A stretch of DNA of 42,522 nt from Roseiarcus sp049514155 (GTDB lineage Bacteria; Pseudomonadota; Alphaproteobacteria; Rhizobiales; Beijerinckiaceae): positions 1 through 42,522 of the forward strand of contig NZ_JBEKVH010000014.1 in the NCBI RefSeq assembly GCF_049514155.1, given 5' to 3'. Numbering within the stretch: the first letter of the stretch is position 1; each line of letters opens with the position of its first letter. The notes under the pieces were generated by a model, which ran no database searches, was not told the DNA's origin, and saw nothing but the letters and a program-made list of their open reading frames with translations. Made by a program: the position numbers and the translations under genes. Below, one piece after another: positions 8,884 to 16,849 of the stretch.

Positions 8884-10410
8884 ATGACGATGATGAGCCC
8901 GACCGACTACGACGATTTCGCTCGCCGTTACGCGGCCGGCCTCGCCAGCGTCGTCGCGACGACGCTCGTCGCCGATCTCGAGACCCCGGTTTCGGCCTAT
9001 CTCAAACTCGCCGCCGGCCGCGCCGGCGCTATGTTCCTGCTCGAGTCAGTCGAAGGCGGCGCGCAACGCGGCCGCTATTCGATGATCGGCCTCGACCCCG
9101 ACGTCGTCTGGCGCTCGACCGGCGAGGGCGCGGAGATCAACCGCCGCGCGCTGATCGAGCCGGAGGCGTTCGTCCCCTGCCCCGGCCAACCGCTGGAGGC
9201 GTTGAGGGCGCTGCTCGCCGAATCGCGCATCGACTTGCCGCCCGGCCTGCCGCCGATGTCGGCGGGCGTGTTCGGCTATCTCGGCTATGACATGGTGCGG
9301 CGCATGGAGCGGCTGCCGCCGGCGAAACCCGACCCGATCGGCGTTCCCGAGGCGCTGCTCGTCCGCCCGACCGTGATGGTGGTCTTCGACACCGCGCGCG
9401 ACGAGATGGCGGTGGTGACGCCGGTCAGGCCCGCCGCCGGCGTCGGCGCACGCGCCGCCTACGAAAGCGCGCAGGCGCGGCTCGACGCGGTGGTCGCGGC
9501 GCTCGAAGCGCCGCTCGACCACAAGCCGCCCGAGGTCGATCCGGCGCTGCTCGCCGCCCCGGCCGTCTCCAACACCAGCGAGGCCGAATATCGGGCGATG
9601 GTCGCCAAGGCGAAGGACTACATCGTCGCCGGCGACGCGTTCCAGATCGTGCTGTCGCAGCGCTTCACCAGCCGCTTCGAGTTGCCCGCCTTCTCGCTCT
9701 ACCGGGCGCTCAGGCGCGTCAATCCGTCGCCCTACCTCTGCTTCCTCGACTTCGGCGGCTTCCAGATCGTCGTCTCGAGCCCGGAGATCCTCGTGCGCGT
9801 GCGCGCCGGCAAGGTCTGCATTCGGCCGATCGCCGGCACGCGCCGGCGCGGCGCGACCGCAGCCGAGGACGAGGCGCTCGCCGCCGAGCTTCTCGCCGAC
9901 CCCAAGGAGCGCGCCGAGCATCTGATGCTGCTCGACCTCGGCCGCAACGACGTCGGCCGCGTCGCCAAGATCGGCTCGGTCAAGGTCACCGACAGCTTCT
10001 TCATCGAGCGTTACAGTCACGTCATGCACATCGTCTCCAATGTCGAAGGCGAGCTGCGCGACGACCTCGACGTGGTCGCGGCGCTGTCGGCGGGCTTCCC
10101 CGCCGGCACCGTTTCGGGCGCGCCGAAGGTGCGGGCGATGGAGATCATCGACGAACTGGAGAAGGACAAGCGCGGCGCCTACGCCGGCTGCATCGGCTAT
10201 TTCGGCGCCGGCGGCGAGATGGACACCTGCATCGTGCTGCGCGCCTCGGTGGTCAAGGACGGCAAAATGCACGTCCAGGCCGGCGCCGGCGTCGTCTACG
10301 ATTCTGTCCCGGCGAACGAGCACGCCGAATGCGTCAACAAGGCGCAGGCGCTGTTCCGCGCCGCCGAAGAGGCGGTGCGCTTCGCCACCAGGGCGAAGAG
10401 AGGGCAATAG
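8884..10410 (+). CDS. trpE: Anthranilate synthase component I
   Basis: The 508-residue large subunit makes anthranilate from chorismate with ammonia supplied by TrpG, the first step of tryptophan synthesis. The tryptophan-feedback motif L-L-E-S is at residues 52-55. The chorismate-binding core includes P-S-P-Y-L-C-F-L, S-S-P-E-I-L-V-R, R-P-I-A-G-T-R-R-R-G, E-H-L-M-L-L-D-L-G-R-N-D and F-P-A-G-T-V-S-G-A-P-K-V-R-A-M. The ATG at 8884 lies ten bases after ppiD and continues MTMMSP; a second ATG three codons on is an alternative. No leader peptide or attenuator is seen in the short gap. Its partner trpG is 13.4 kb away at 23854. Confidence 0.97.
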   Translation: MTMMSPTDYDDFARRYAAGLASVVATTLVADLETPVSAYLKLAAGRAGAMFLLESVEGGAQRGRYSMIGLDPDVVWRSTGEGAEINRRALIEPEAFVPCPGQPLEALRALLAESRIDLPPGLPPMSAGVFGYLGYDMVRRMERLPPAKPDPIGVPEALLVRPTVMVVFDTARDEMAVVTPVRPAAGVGARAAYESAQARLDAVVAALEAPLDHKPPEVDPALLAAPAVSNTSEAEYRAMVAKAKDYIVAGDAFQIVLSQRFTSRFELPAFSLYRALRRVNPSPYLCFLDFGGFQIVVSSPEILVRVRAGKVCIRPIAGTRRRGATAAEDEALAAELLADPKERAEHLMLLDLGRNDVGRVAKIGSVKVTDSFFIERYSHVMHIVSNVEGELRDDLDVVAALSAGFPAGTVSGAPKVRAMEIIDELEKDKRGAYAGCIGYFGAGGEMDTCIVLRASVVKDGKMHVQAGAGVVYDSVPANEHAECVNKAQALFRAAEEAVRFATRAKRGQ

Positions 10411-10497
10411 CGAGCGCCAGTCCAATCACGCGCGGAAAAGGCGCGGCCGACCCGCCCGGGTGTCGGGCGAGGCGGCGCGAGGAATACGGGGGACCTC

Positions 10498-11136
10498 GTG
10501 AACATCGGCATCGACGAAGCGCTGGGCTATGCGGCAGGCGGTTTCGGCATCTATGCGTTCCGCGCCAAGACGATGATCCCGCTGCGCGTCGCTGCGACCT
10601 GCGGCTGCGCGTTAGGCCTCGCCTACGGCGCGGTGCGCGGCGCGCAGCCGACCGTCATCGTCAACGCGCTGATGCTGGCGCTCAATCTGTGGCGCCTGGT
10701 GGAGATGCGCCGCCTCATCCGCGATTCCGGAACGGCGGCGCAAGTCGACCCTTCGCGGCCGGAAGGCTACGACTGGCTGAAGCCCTTCATGCACCGGATC
10801 GAACTGCCGGCCGGCCACGTGCTGTTCCGCAAGGGCGAGGTCGGCGCCGAGGCGTTCCTGATCGGCTCGGGCGAAGTCCACATTCCCGAATTCGACGCGC
10901 TGGTGCGGCCGGGCGACCTGCTCGGCGAAATCGGTCTGCTGGCGACCGGCAATCAGCGCACGGCCACCGCCGTCTGCCGCACGCCAGTGCGCGCCTGGCG
11001 CGTCAGCTATGACGAGCTCAAGGAGCTCTGCCTGCAGAACCCGCAGTTCTGTCTGCATCTGGCGACCGTGATCGTGCGCCGCTACGAGCACAATCTGCGC
11101 CACGCGCGGCGCGAAGTCGAAGCGCCGGCGGCGTAA
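10498..11136 (+). CDS. Membrane-anchored cyclic-nucleotide-binding domain protein
   Basis: The 212-residue protein starts at GTG 10498, preceded by GGGGGA. The N-terminal 70 residues form two or three hydrophobic helices (about 8-24, 30-48, 52-68), an arrangement resembling Popeye-type proteins. A cyclic-nucleotide-binding fold follows (about 88-195): L-P-A-G-H-V-L-F-R-K-G-E, then a phosphate-binding cassette G-E-I-G-L-L-A-T-G-N-Q-R-T-A-T-A at 143-158. The acidic and arginine residues that contact the ribose and phosphate (E144, R154) are present. There is no DNA-binding domain or enzyme domain, so it is probably a membrane receptor whose partner is not evident. It lies 87 bases after trpE. 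Confidence 0.75.
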   Translation: MNIGIDEALGYAAGGFGIYAFRAKTMIPLRVAATCGCALGLAYGAVRGAQPTVIVNALMLALNLWRLVEMRRLIRDSGTAAQVDPSRPEGYDWLKPFMHRIELPAGHVLFRKGEVGAEAFLIGSGEVHIPEFDALVRPGDLLGEIGLLATGNQRTATAVCRTPVRAWRVSYDELKELCLQNPQFCLHLATVIVRRYEHNLRHARREVEAPAA

Positions 11137-11200
11137 TCGCTTCGAGCGGCGCCGAGCCGCGAGTTTCCCTGTCGACCGCCGGAATCAAAGGAGCGAGCGC

Positions 11201-11932
11201 TTGATCGTCCAGGCCTGCATCAACGGCGCGCGCGACCCCGCTTTCCATCCCGCTCTGCCCTTGACCCCGGACGCCATGGCGCGCGACAGCGCGGCCTGCG
11301 TCGCCGCCGGCGCAGCGGAGGTGCATTTGCACGCCCACGGCCCGGACGGGCGCGAAAGTCTGGCGCCGGCGGCGATGGATGCGACGGTGCGGGCGGTGCG
11401 CCGGGCCTGCCCCGGCACGCTCATCGGCGTTTCGACCGGCGCGTGGATCGAGCGCGACGAAAAGCGCACCCTCGCCGCCATCGACGGTTGGCGGGAGCTC
11501 CCCGACTACGCCTCGGTCAACCTGTCGGAACCCGACGCGCCGGCCGTGTTCGAGCGCCTGCGTCGGCGCGCCGTCGGCGTCGAGGCGGGGCTCGCCTCCG
11601 TCGCCGACGTCGAACGGTTGGCGGCGCTGAACCTGGGCGGGCTCGCGTTCCGCATGCTGATCGAAGTCAATGAACAGGACATCGGCGAAGCGCTGGCCGT
11701 CGTCGACGGCGTCGAGGACGTCCTGAACCGAGCGGGCGTCCGGCGGCCGATGCTCGCGCACGGCGTCGACGCGACGGTCTGGCGCTTCGTCGCGCTGGCG
11801 GCGGCGCGGCGCTGGTCGACCCGGGTCGGCCTGGAGGATGGGAAAACATTGCCGAACGGCGCGACGGCCGCCGACAACGCGGCCCTCGTCGCCGCCGCGG
11901 CGGCGATCTTTCGGAAACAGGACCGCCTTTAG
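11201..11932 (+). CDS. BKACE family beta-keto acid cleavage enzyme (short form)
   Basis: The 243-residue protein belongs to the DUF849/BKACE family, which includes 3-keto-5-aminohexanoate cleavage enzyme. Members condense beta-keto acids with acetyl-CoA using a metal held by a His-x-His pair. Here V-H-L-H is at residues 41-44 (H42, H44), but the usual following A-R-D is A-H-G (H46, G47). Later features are I-G-V-S-T-G and V-N-L-S-E-P. The start is TTG at 11201, strongly supported by AAAGGAG nine bases upstream. The protein is shorter than the classical ~270-310 residues but fits a short subgroup. Its substrate is unknown; it stands alone with no adjacent CoA-transferase or lysine-fermentation genes. 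Confidence 0.78.
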   Translation: MIVQACINGARDPAFHPALPLTPDAMARDSAACVAAGAAEVHLHAHGPDGRESLAPAAMDATVRAVRRACPGTLIGVSTGAWIERDEKRTLAAIDGWRELPDYASVNLSEPDAPAVFERLRRRAVGVEAGLASVADVERLAALNLGGLAFRMLIEVNEQDIGEALAVVDGVEDVLNRAGVRRPMLAHGVDATVWRFVALAAARRWSTRVGLEDGKTLPNGATAADNAALVAAAAAIFRKQDRL

Positions 11933-11999
11933 CGGCGGGCGCGGAAGCGCCGCGCTCGCGCAAGGCGCCTTATCGGTTGCGTTCCGTTCGTCTCCCCCC

Positions 12000-13010
12000 T
12001 CACCTTATCGGCGGCGCGTATTGCAGCCCGCCCTGGGTCCACAGCGCGTTGAGGCCGCGCGCGATCTTGATCGGCGAGCCCATGCCGACGTTGCGCTCGA
12101 AGCTTTCGCCGTAGTTCCCCACCGCCTTGATGATGCGGTAGGCCCAGTCGTTGGTCAGGCCGAGCCCGGTCCCGAAATCGCCCTCGACGCCGAGCAGGCG
12201 ACGGATCGACGGATTGTCGGACTTCAGCATCTGGTCGACGTTGGCTTGCGTCACGCCGAGCTCTTCGGCGTTCACCAACGCGTAATGGGTCCATTGGACG
12301 ATCTGGAACCATTGCACGTCGTCCTTGCGCACCGACGGCCCAAGCGGCTCCTTGGAGATGATTTCGGGCAGCACCATGTGGTCGTCGGGAACCGACATTT
12401 TCAGTCGTTCGGCGTAAAGGCCGGAGGCGTCGGTCGTGTAGACGTCGCAGCGGCCGTCGTCGTAGGCCTTGGTCGCCTCGTCGTCGGTGGCGAACACCAC
12501 TGGCTCGAATTTCATCGCGTGGGCGCGGAAGAAGTCGGCGAGGTTGAGCTCGGTCGTCGTGCCCTGTTGCACGCAGACCGAGGCGCCGTCGAGCTTGAGC
12601 GCCGAGTCGATGGCGAGCTTCTTGCGCACCATGAACCCCTGGCCGTCGTAATAGTTGACCCCGGTGAAGAACATGCCGCCGGTCTCGCGCGACAGCGTCC
12701 AGGTCGTGTTGCGGATCAGCACGTCGATCTGACCCGAGGCGAGGATCGTCGGCCGATCCTTGGCGTTGACCGGCAGGTATTTGACCTTGTCCGGGTCGTT
12801 GAAGATCGCCGCGGCGATGGCGCGGCATTCGTCGACGTCGAGGCCCTTGTATCGACCCTGATCGTCGGGTTGGCCGAAGCCGGCGAGGCTGGGGTTGGCG
12901 CCGCAGATCAGCTCGCCGCGCGCCTTGATCTGGTCGAGCGTCCCGGCGCTCGCCGCGCCGGCGGCCAGAAGCGCAAAAGCGGCGGAAAGAAGCGTAGCGA
13001 GCGTTCGCAT
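12000..13010 (-). CDS. aapJ: General L-amino-acid ABC transporter periplasmic binding protein (AapJ/BztA type)
   Basis: The 336-residue solute-binding protein has a Sec signal peptide (residues 1-22, ending A-S-A before G-T-L-D). The family core follows: R-G-E-L-I-C-G-A-N, then D-V-D-E-C-R-A-I-A-A-A-I, T-W-T-L-S-R-E, V-Q-Q-G-T-T-T-E-L-N-L and D-V-Y-T-T-D-A-S-G-L. This is the AapJ/BztA pattern of broad-specificity amino-acid uptake systems. A strong GGAGG precedes the ATG. The permease and ATPase genes (aapQMP) expected directly downstream are not in this window: the next gene on that side is the convergent BKACE gene. It therefore works with components encoded elsewhere, or is a solitary paralogue. 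Confidence 0.9.
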   Translation of the reverse strand: MRTLATLLSAAFALLAAGAASAGTLDQIKARGELICGANPSLAGFGQPDDQGRYKGLDVDECRAIAAAIFNDPDKVKYLPVNAKDRPTILASGQIDVLIRNTTWTLSRETGGMFFTGVNYYDGQGFMVRKKLAIDSALKLDGASVCVQQGTTTELNLADFFRAHAMKFEPVVFATDDEATKAYDDGRCDVYTTDASGLYAERLKMSVPDDHMVLPEIISKEPLGPSVRKDDVQWFQIVQWTHYALVNAEELGVTQANVDQMLKSDNPSIRRLLGVEGDFGTGLGLTNDWAYRIIKAVGNYGESFERNVGMGSPIKIARGLNALWTQGGLQYAPPIR

Positions 13011-13143
13011 GCGTTAGCCTCCTGTCAGTTTGGCGTCAGCGAGCATCGCGGCGAAGCCGGCGCGAAGTCAATCGCCGCGCTTCGCGCACGCCGCGAAAGC
13101 TGCTAGATTTGATCCGTCGCGTTCCCGCCGCCAGGCCATTTCC

Positions 13144-14595
13144 ATGCGTCTTCCCAGGCTTCTTCCGGCCCTCGCGGCGATCGCCGCGGCCTCGCCAGCC
13201 TTGGCCTCGCCCGCGACGTCGGACGGCGCGCGACAATTGGAGCAAGGCTACGCCGACTATCTGACCCGCGCCGTCGTCGACAAGGGCGTGGTCTCGGTGA
13301 CGCCCGACGGCGACGATTACGTCGTCGCCTGGGATCTCGAGAAAGGGATTGTGCTGCTCGGCGCCGACCCCGGCGCGCTGAAGGCGGCGCGGTTCTCCTA
13401 CCGGCTGACGCCGACCGGCGACGGTGCGTGGCGGCTCGCCGCCGACGGATTCCCGACCCTGTCGATCGACGCCCCGACCGACGCCGGACGGATGACCGGA
13501 ACGTTCGAATTGCGCGGATTCGGCCTCCAAGGCGCCTACGACCCGGCGCAGGCCGATTTCCTGCGCGCCAAGCTCGACGTCGACGTCGCTCACGCTAAGT
13601 TCAGGGTGGTCGACGCGCGACAGACGGCCGACACCGACGCCGCTGAGACCGGCGTTAGTGGCGAGACGCGCGCCAAGACCGCTGCTGACGGCGACGGCGT
13701 CGACGTCGCGTCGGTCCATTCGATCGCTTCGCTGACCGAGACCATCGTCGGCGCCTCCGCCGACGGACCGGGTCCGGCGGCGCTGACCTATTCGATCGGC
13801 GGAGGGGTCGGCGAGGCGACGCTGACCGGCCTTCACGCGAAGGAGATCGCGGACTGCTGGAAATATGTGGTCGCGCACGGCGACGAGGCGCCGATCCCGC
13901 ACGAATTCGACGACAAGCTGCGCGCGGCGCTGCCGCTGTGGAAGACTCTGAAGGTGGTCGGCAAGCTCAGCGACGTCGCGATGAAGGCGCCGTTCGGCCA
14001 GGCGAAGGCGAAGTCGGTCGCCGAGACGATCGGCCTCAGCGGCCTGACCGCGCCGGCGACGGCGGAATTCGGCCTGCAGGTCGAAGGCGTGACGATCGAC
14101 TCGTCGCAGGCGCCGGCCTGGACCGCGAAGCTGACGCCGGCTTCGCTCGACTTCGACCTGAAGTTCGCCGGCGGCGGATTCGACCAGGCGGCGCAAATCG
14201 CGCTCGACGATCCGTCCTTCGCCGCCAGCGGCGAATTGTCGCCCGAGGCCCAGGACAAGATCGACGCGGCGTTGTTCGGCGGCGACCCCAAACTGACGCT
14301 CGCGCCCGGGCGACTGTCGACTCCGACGCTCGACCTCACGTTCGAAGGCGAAGCCTCGGCCGTCGCAGGCGCGCCGCGCGGCCGCCTCATCGTCAGCGCC
14401 GATGGGCTCGACAAGGCGCTCGCCCTGTTGCAGGACATCGCCGGGACCGATCCGGAAGCCGAGGCGGCGATCCTCAGCCTGACTTACGCCAAAGGTCTGG
14501 CGAAACCCGGCCCCGACGGCCGACTGATGTGGACGATCACGTTCGAGGGCGGCGACGTCACGGTCAACGGCTCGCCGTTGCCGATAGGAAAGTAA
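13144..14595 (+). CDS. Secreted protein of unknown function
   Basis: The protein has 483 residues from the ATG at 13144, which opens directly onto a signal peptide (MRLPRLLPALAAIAAASPALA, probable cleavage after A-L-A). The mature part is rich in Asp, Ala, Gly and Thr, has a single cysteine and no further membrane helix. Alternating short strands and turns suggest an extended beta structure as in AsmA/YdgA or DUF2125-like periplasmic proteins, but I do not recognise a family with confidence. It is divergent from aapJ (133 bases apart) and 19 bases upstream of metC, so it probably shares a transcript with metC. An upstream extension to 13030 is open but lacks signal-peptide character. Confidence 0.7.
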   Translation: MRLPRLLPALAAIAAASPALASPATSDGARQLEQGYADYLTRAVVDKGVVSVTPDGDDYVVAWDLEKGIVLLGADPGALKAARFSYRLTPTGDGAWRLAADGFPTLSIDAPTDAGRMTGTFELRGFGLQGAYDPAQADFLRAKLDVDVAHAKFRVVDARQTADTDAAETGVSGETRAKTAADGDGVDVASVHSIASLTETIVGASADGPGPAALTYSIGGGVGEATLTGLHAKEIADCWKYVVAHGDEAPIPHEFDDKLRAALPLWKTLKVVGKLSDVAMKAPFGQAKAKSVAETIGLSGLTAPATAEFGLQVEGVTIDSSQAPAWTAKLTPASLDFDLKFAGGGFDQAAQIALDDPSFAASGELSPEAQDKIDAALFGGDPKLTLAPGRLSTPTLDLTFEGEASAVAGAPRGRLIVSADGLDKALALLQDIAGTDPEAEAAILSLTYAKGLAKPGPDGRLMWTITFEGGDVTVNGSPLPIGK

Positions 14596-14614
14596 GGCCG
14601 GTTCCGTCGACGCC

Positions 14615-15808
14615 ATGAAAATCCTCAGTCCCGAAACAAAGGCGCGTCTTCGCAGCCGCTCGCGTCTCGTCCATCTCGGCCGCGACGGGGAAGCGTCGCA
14701 AGGCTTCGTCAATGTGCCGCCCTATCGCGGCTCGACGGTGCTCTTCCCGGACGTCGCGACATTGTCGTCCGGCAATCAGCGCTTCACTTACGGCACCCAC
14801 GGCACGCCGACGACGGAGGCGCTCGTCGAGGCTTGGACCGCGATCGCCGGCGCGGAAGGAACTGTCCTCGTCCCGACCGGCATGGCGGCGATCGCCTCCG
14901 CGCTGTTGGCCGCGCTCGCCGCCGGCGACCACTTGCTGGTGACCGATTCCGCCTATGACCCGACGCGAATCTTTTGCGACCGCGCACTCAAACGCTTGGG
15001 CGTCGAGACGACCTATTACGACCCGCGGCTCGGCGCCGGGATCGCGTCGCTGTTTCGCGCCAACACCAAGGCCGTGTTCGTCGAATCTCCGGGCTCGCTG
15101 TCGTTCGAGGTGCAAGACGTGCCGGCTATCGCCGAAGTCGCGCACGCGCGCGGCGCCTGCGTCATCGCCGACAACACCTGGGCGACGCCGTTGTTCTTCG
15201 CGCCGCACGCCAACGGCGTCGATCTCGCGATCGAAGCCGGCACGAAATATCTCTCCGGCCACGCCGACCTTCTGCTCGGCCTGGTGTCCGCCAACGCCGA
15301 GTGGTTTCGGCGGCTCCACCGCACGGTCGACATGATCGGCATCCCGCCCGGTTCAGAGGAGGCGTTCCTCGCCCTGCGCGGGTTGCGCACCATGGAGCTC
15401 AGGCTGCGCGAAGCGGAGCGTCAGGCGCTTGCGCTGGCCGAATGGCTCGGCGCGCGCCCGGAGGTGCTGAGGGTCATTCACCCCGCCCGCCCCGATCATC
15501 CCGACCACGCGCTTTGGCGGCGGGACTTCGCTGGATCGTCGGGATTGTTCAGCATTGTGATGAAGCCCGTCTCGGCCGAAGCCCTCGCGGCGCTGCTCGA
15601 CGGACTCGAACTGTTCGGCCTCGGCTATTCGTGGGGCGGCTACGAGAGCCTAGTCATTCCATTCGACTGCTCCGGCTCCCGCACCGCGACGCGCTGGGCG
15701 CCGGGCGGCCCGGCGTTGCGCTTCTCGGTCGGGCTCGAGGACATCGACGACTTGAAGGACGATCTCGCGCGCGGCTTCGAGCGGATGAAGGCGGTCTCAG
15801 GCGCTTAG
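14615..15808 (+). CDS. metC: Cystathionine beta-lyase
   Basis: The 397-residue enzyme is a PLP-dependent Cys/Met metabolism family member that splits cystathionine into homocysteine, pyruvate and ammonia. The PLP lysine is K211 in A-G-T-K-Y-L-S-G-H-A-D. Y-R-G-S-T at 37-41 and T-Y-G-T-H-G-T-P-T at 58-66 match the alphaproteobacterial MetC subgroup, and I-A-D-N-T-W-A-T-P at 184-192 carries the cofactor-binding Asp. It follows the secreted unknown protein by 19 bases. An aapJ-type gene close by recalls rhizobia, where metC lies next to the aap operon. The last 12 bases overlap the convergent GlxA-type regulator gene. Confidence 0.92.
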   Translation: MKILSPETKARLRSRSRLVHLGRDGEASQGFVNVPPYRGSTVLFPDVATLSSGNQRFTYGTHGTPTTEALVEAWTAIAGAEGTVLVPTGMAAIASALLAALAAGDHLLVTDSAYDPTRIFCDRALKRLGVETTYYDPRLGAGIASLFRANTKAVFVESPGSLSFEVQDVPAIAEVAHARGACVIADNTWATPLFFAPHANGVDLAIEAGTKYLSGHADLLLGLVSANAEWFRRLHRTVDMIGIPPGSEEAFLALRGLRTMELRLREAERQALALAEWLGARPEVLRVIHPARPDHPDHALWRRDFAGSSGLFSIVMKPVSAEALAALLDGLELFGLGYSWGGYESLVIPFDCSGSRTATRWAPGGPALRFSVGLEDIDDLKDDLARGFERMKAVSGA

Positions 15809-16747
15809 CCGCGCCGCGCGCCGCAGCGCCTGCGGCGGCTGGCCGTAGGCGCGCAGAAAGGCGCGGCGCATCCGCTCGGGATCGCCAAATCCGGTCTCGG
15901 CGGCGATCGCCTCGATCGGCGCGCGACCGCCCTCGACCCGTTCGCGCGCCGCCTCGACTCTCAGCCGCTCGACCGCGCGCGCCGGCGTCACGCCGGTCTC
16001 CTCGGCGAAGCGGCGGGCGAAATTGCGCGGGCTCATCGCCGCTCGCTCCGCAAGCCGTTCGACCGTCAGCGATTCGCCGAGCCGCTCGCGCGCCCACCCG
16101 AGCAACGGCCCGAACCGCCCGTCCGGCCGCTCCATCTCGAGCAGCGCCGAGAATTGCGACTGGCCGCCCGGGCGGCGACGGTAGACGACGAGCTGCTGGG
16201 CGACGCGCCGCGCGACCGGCTCGCCGAGGTCCTCGGCGATCAGCGCCAGGGCGAGGTCGACCCCCGCAGTGATGCCGGCCGAACTCCAGATCTTGCCGTC
16301 GCGGACGAAGATGCGGTCGGGCTCGAGCCGCACATTGGGATAGCGCTCCGCAAACTGCCGGCTGCGGCTCCAATGGGTCGTCGCGCGCTTGCCGTCGAGC
16401 AGCCCCGCCTCGGCGATGAGGAACGCGCCGGAGCAGACGCTGGCGACCCTGCGACAGTCGCGCGCCGCTTCGCGCAGACAGGCGAGGATCCCTTCGTCCT
16501 TCAGCGCTTCATAGGTCCCGAGGCCGCCGGCGACGACCAGCGTGTCGAACCGCGGCGCCCCGGCGAAGGCGATCGCCGTCATCGTCGCGCCCGACGAACT
16601 CGCCACCGCGCCCGCGCGTCTGGCGAGCACGCTGAGGCGATAGGCGCCGCGCGCGTGCGCTCCGGCGATCTCGAACGCGGCGATCGGGCCGGCGGCGTCG
16701 AGGATCCGGAAGCCGTCGAAAATGAGAAAGCCGACCGTGCGCGTCAT
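15797..16747 (-). CDS. GlxA family transcriptional regulator (DJ-1/PfpI domain plus AraC helix-turn-helix)
   Basis: The 316-residue protein joins an N-terminal DJ-1/PfpI amidotransferase-like domain (about residues 4-190) to a C-terminal AraC/XylS DNA-binding domain (about 215-312). The sensor domain has V-A-G-G-L-G-T-Y-E at 72-80 and the nucleophile-elbow cysteine C105 in S-V-C-S-G-A-F-L-I-A-E-A-G. The DNA-binding part shows L-A-E-R-A-A-M-S-P-R-N-F-A-R-R-F and I-A-A-E-T-G-F-G-D-P. Members act as activators responding to small metabolites. It is divergent from a stand-alone DJ-1/PfpI gene with 102 bases between them, which makes that gene its probable target. Confidence 0.9.
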   Translation of the reverse strand: MTRTVGFLIFDGFRILDAAGPIAAFEIAGAHARGAYRLSVLARRAGAVASSSGATMTAIAFAGAPRFDTLVVAGGLGTYEALKDEGILACLREAARDCRRVASVCSGAFLIAEAGLLDGKRATTHWSRSRQFAERYPNVRLEPDRIFVRDGKIWSSAGITAGVDLALALIAEDLGEPVARRVAQQLVVYRRRPGGQSQFSALLEMERPDGRFGPLLGWARERLGESLTVERLAERAAMSPRNFARRFAEETGVTPARAVERLRVEAARERVEGGRAPIEAIAAETGFGDPERMRRAFLRAYGQPPQALRRAARLSA

Positions 16748-16771
16748 CTCAGCCTCTCGCGCCGCTTTGGC

Positions 16772-16787
16772 GGTTTTCGAGGAAACC
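16772..16787. promoter_or_regulatory. Inverted repeat in the divergent regulator/DJ-1 gene gap
   Basis: GGTTT-TCGAGG-AAACC forms perfect 5-bp arms around a six-base centre, in the 102-base gap between the GlxA-type regulator and the DJ-1/PfpI gene. Its position suits an operator for the AraC-type regulator. Only the symmetry and position support this; short palindromes arise by chance. Confidence 0.25.
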
Positions 16788-16849
16788 TTGTCATTTCGGC
16801 CAGCACGCTAAAGGCCGACGATCCCCCCGTCAAACCCACGGAGAGCGCC

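Noticed and set aside
10411..10497. Tryptophan attenuator or leader peptide near trpE
   Set aside because: No short ORF with adjacent Trp codons and no alternative hairpins were found before trpE or trpG.
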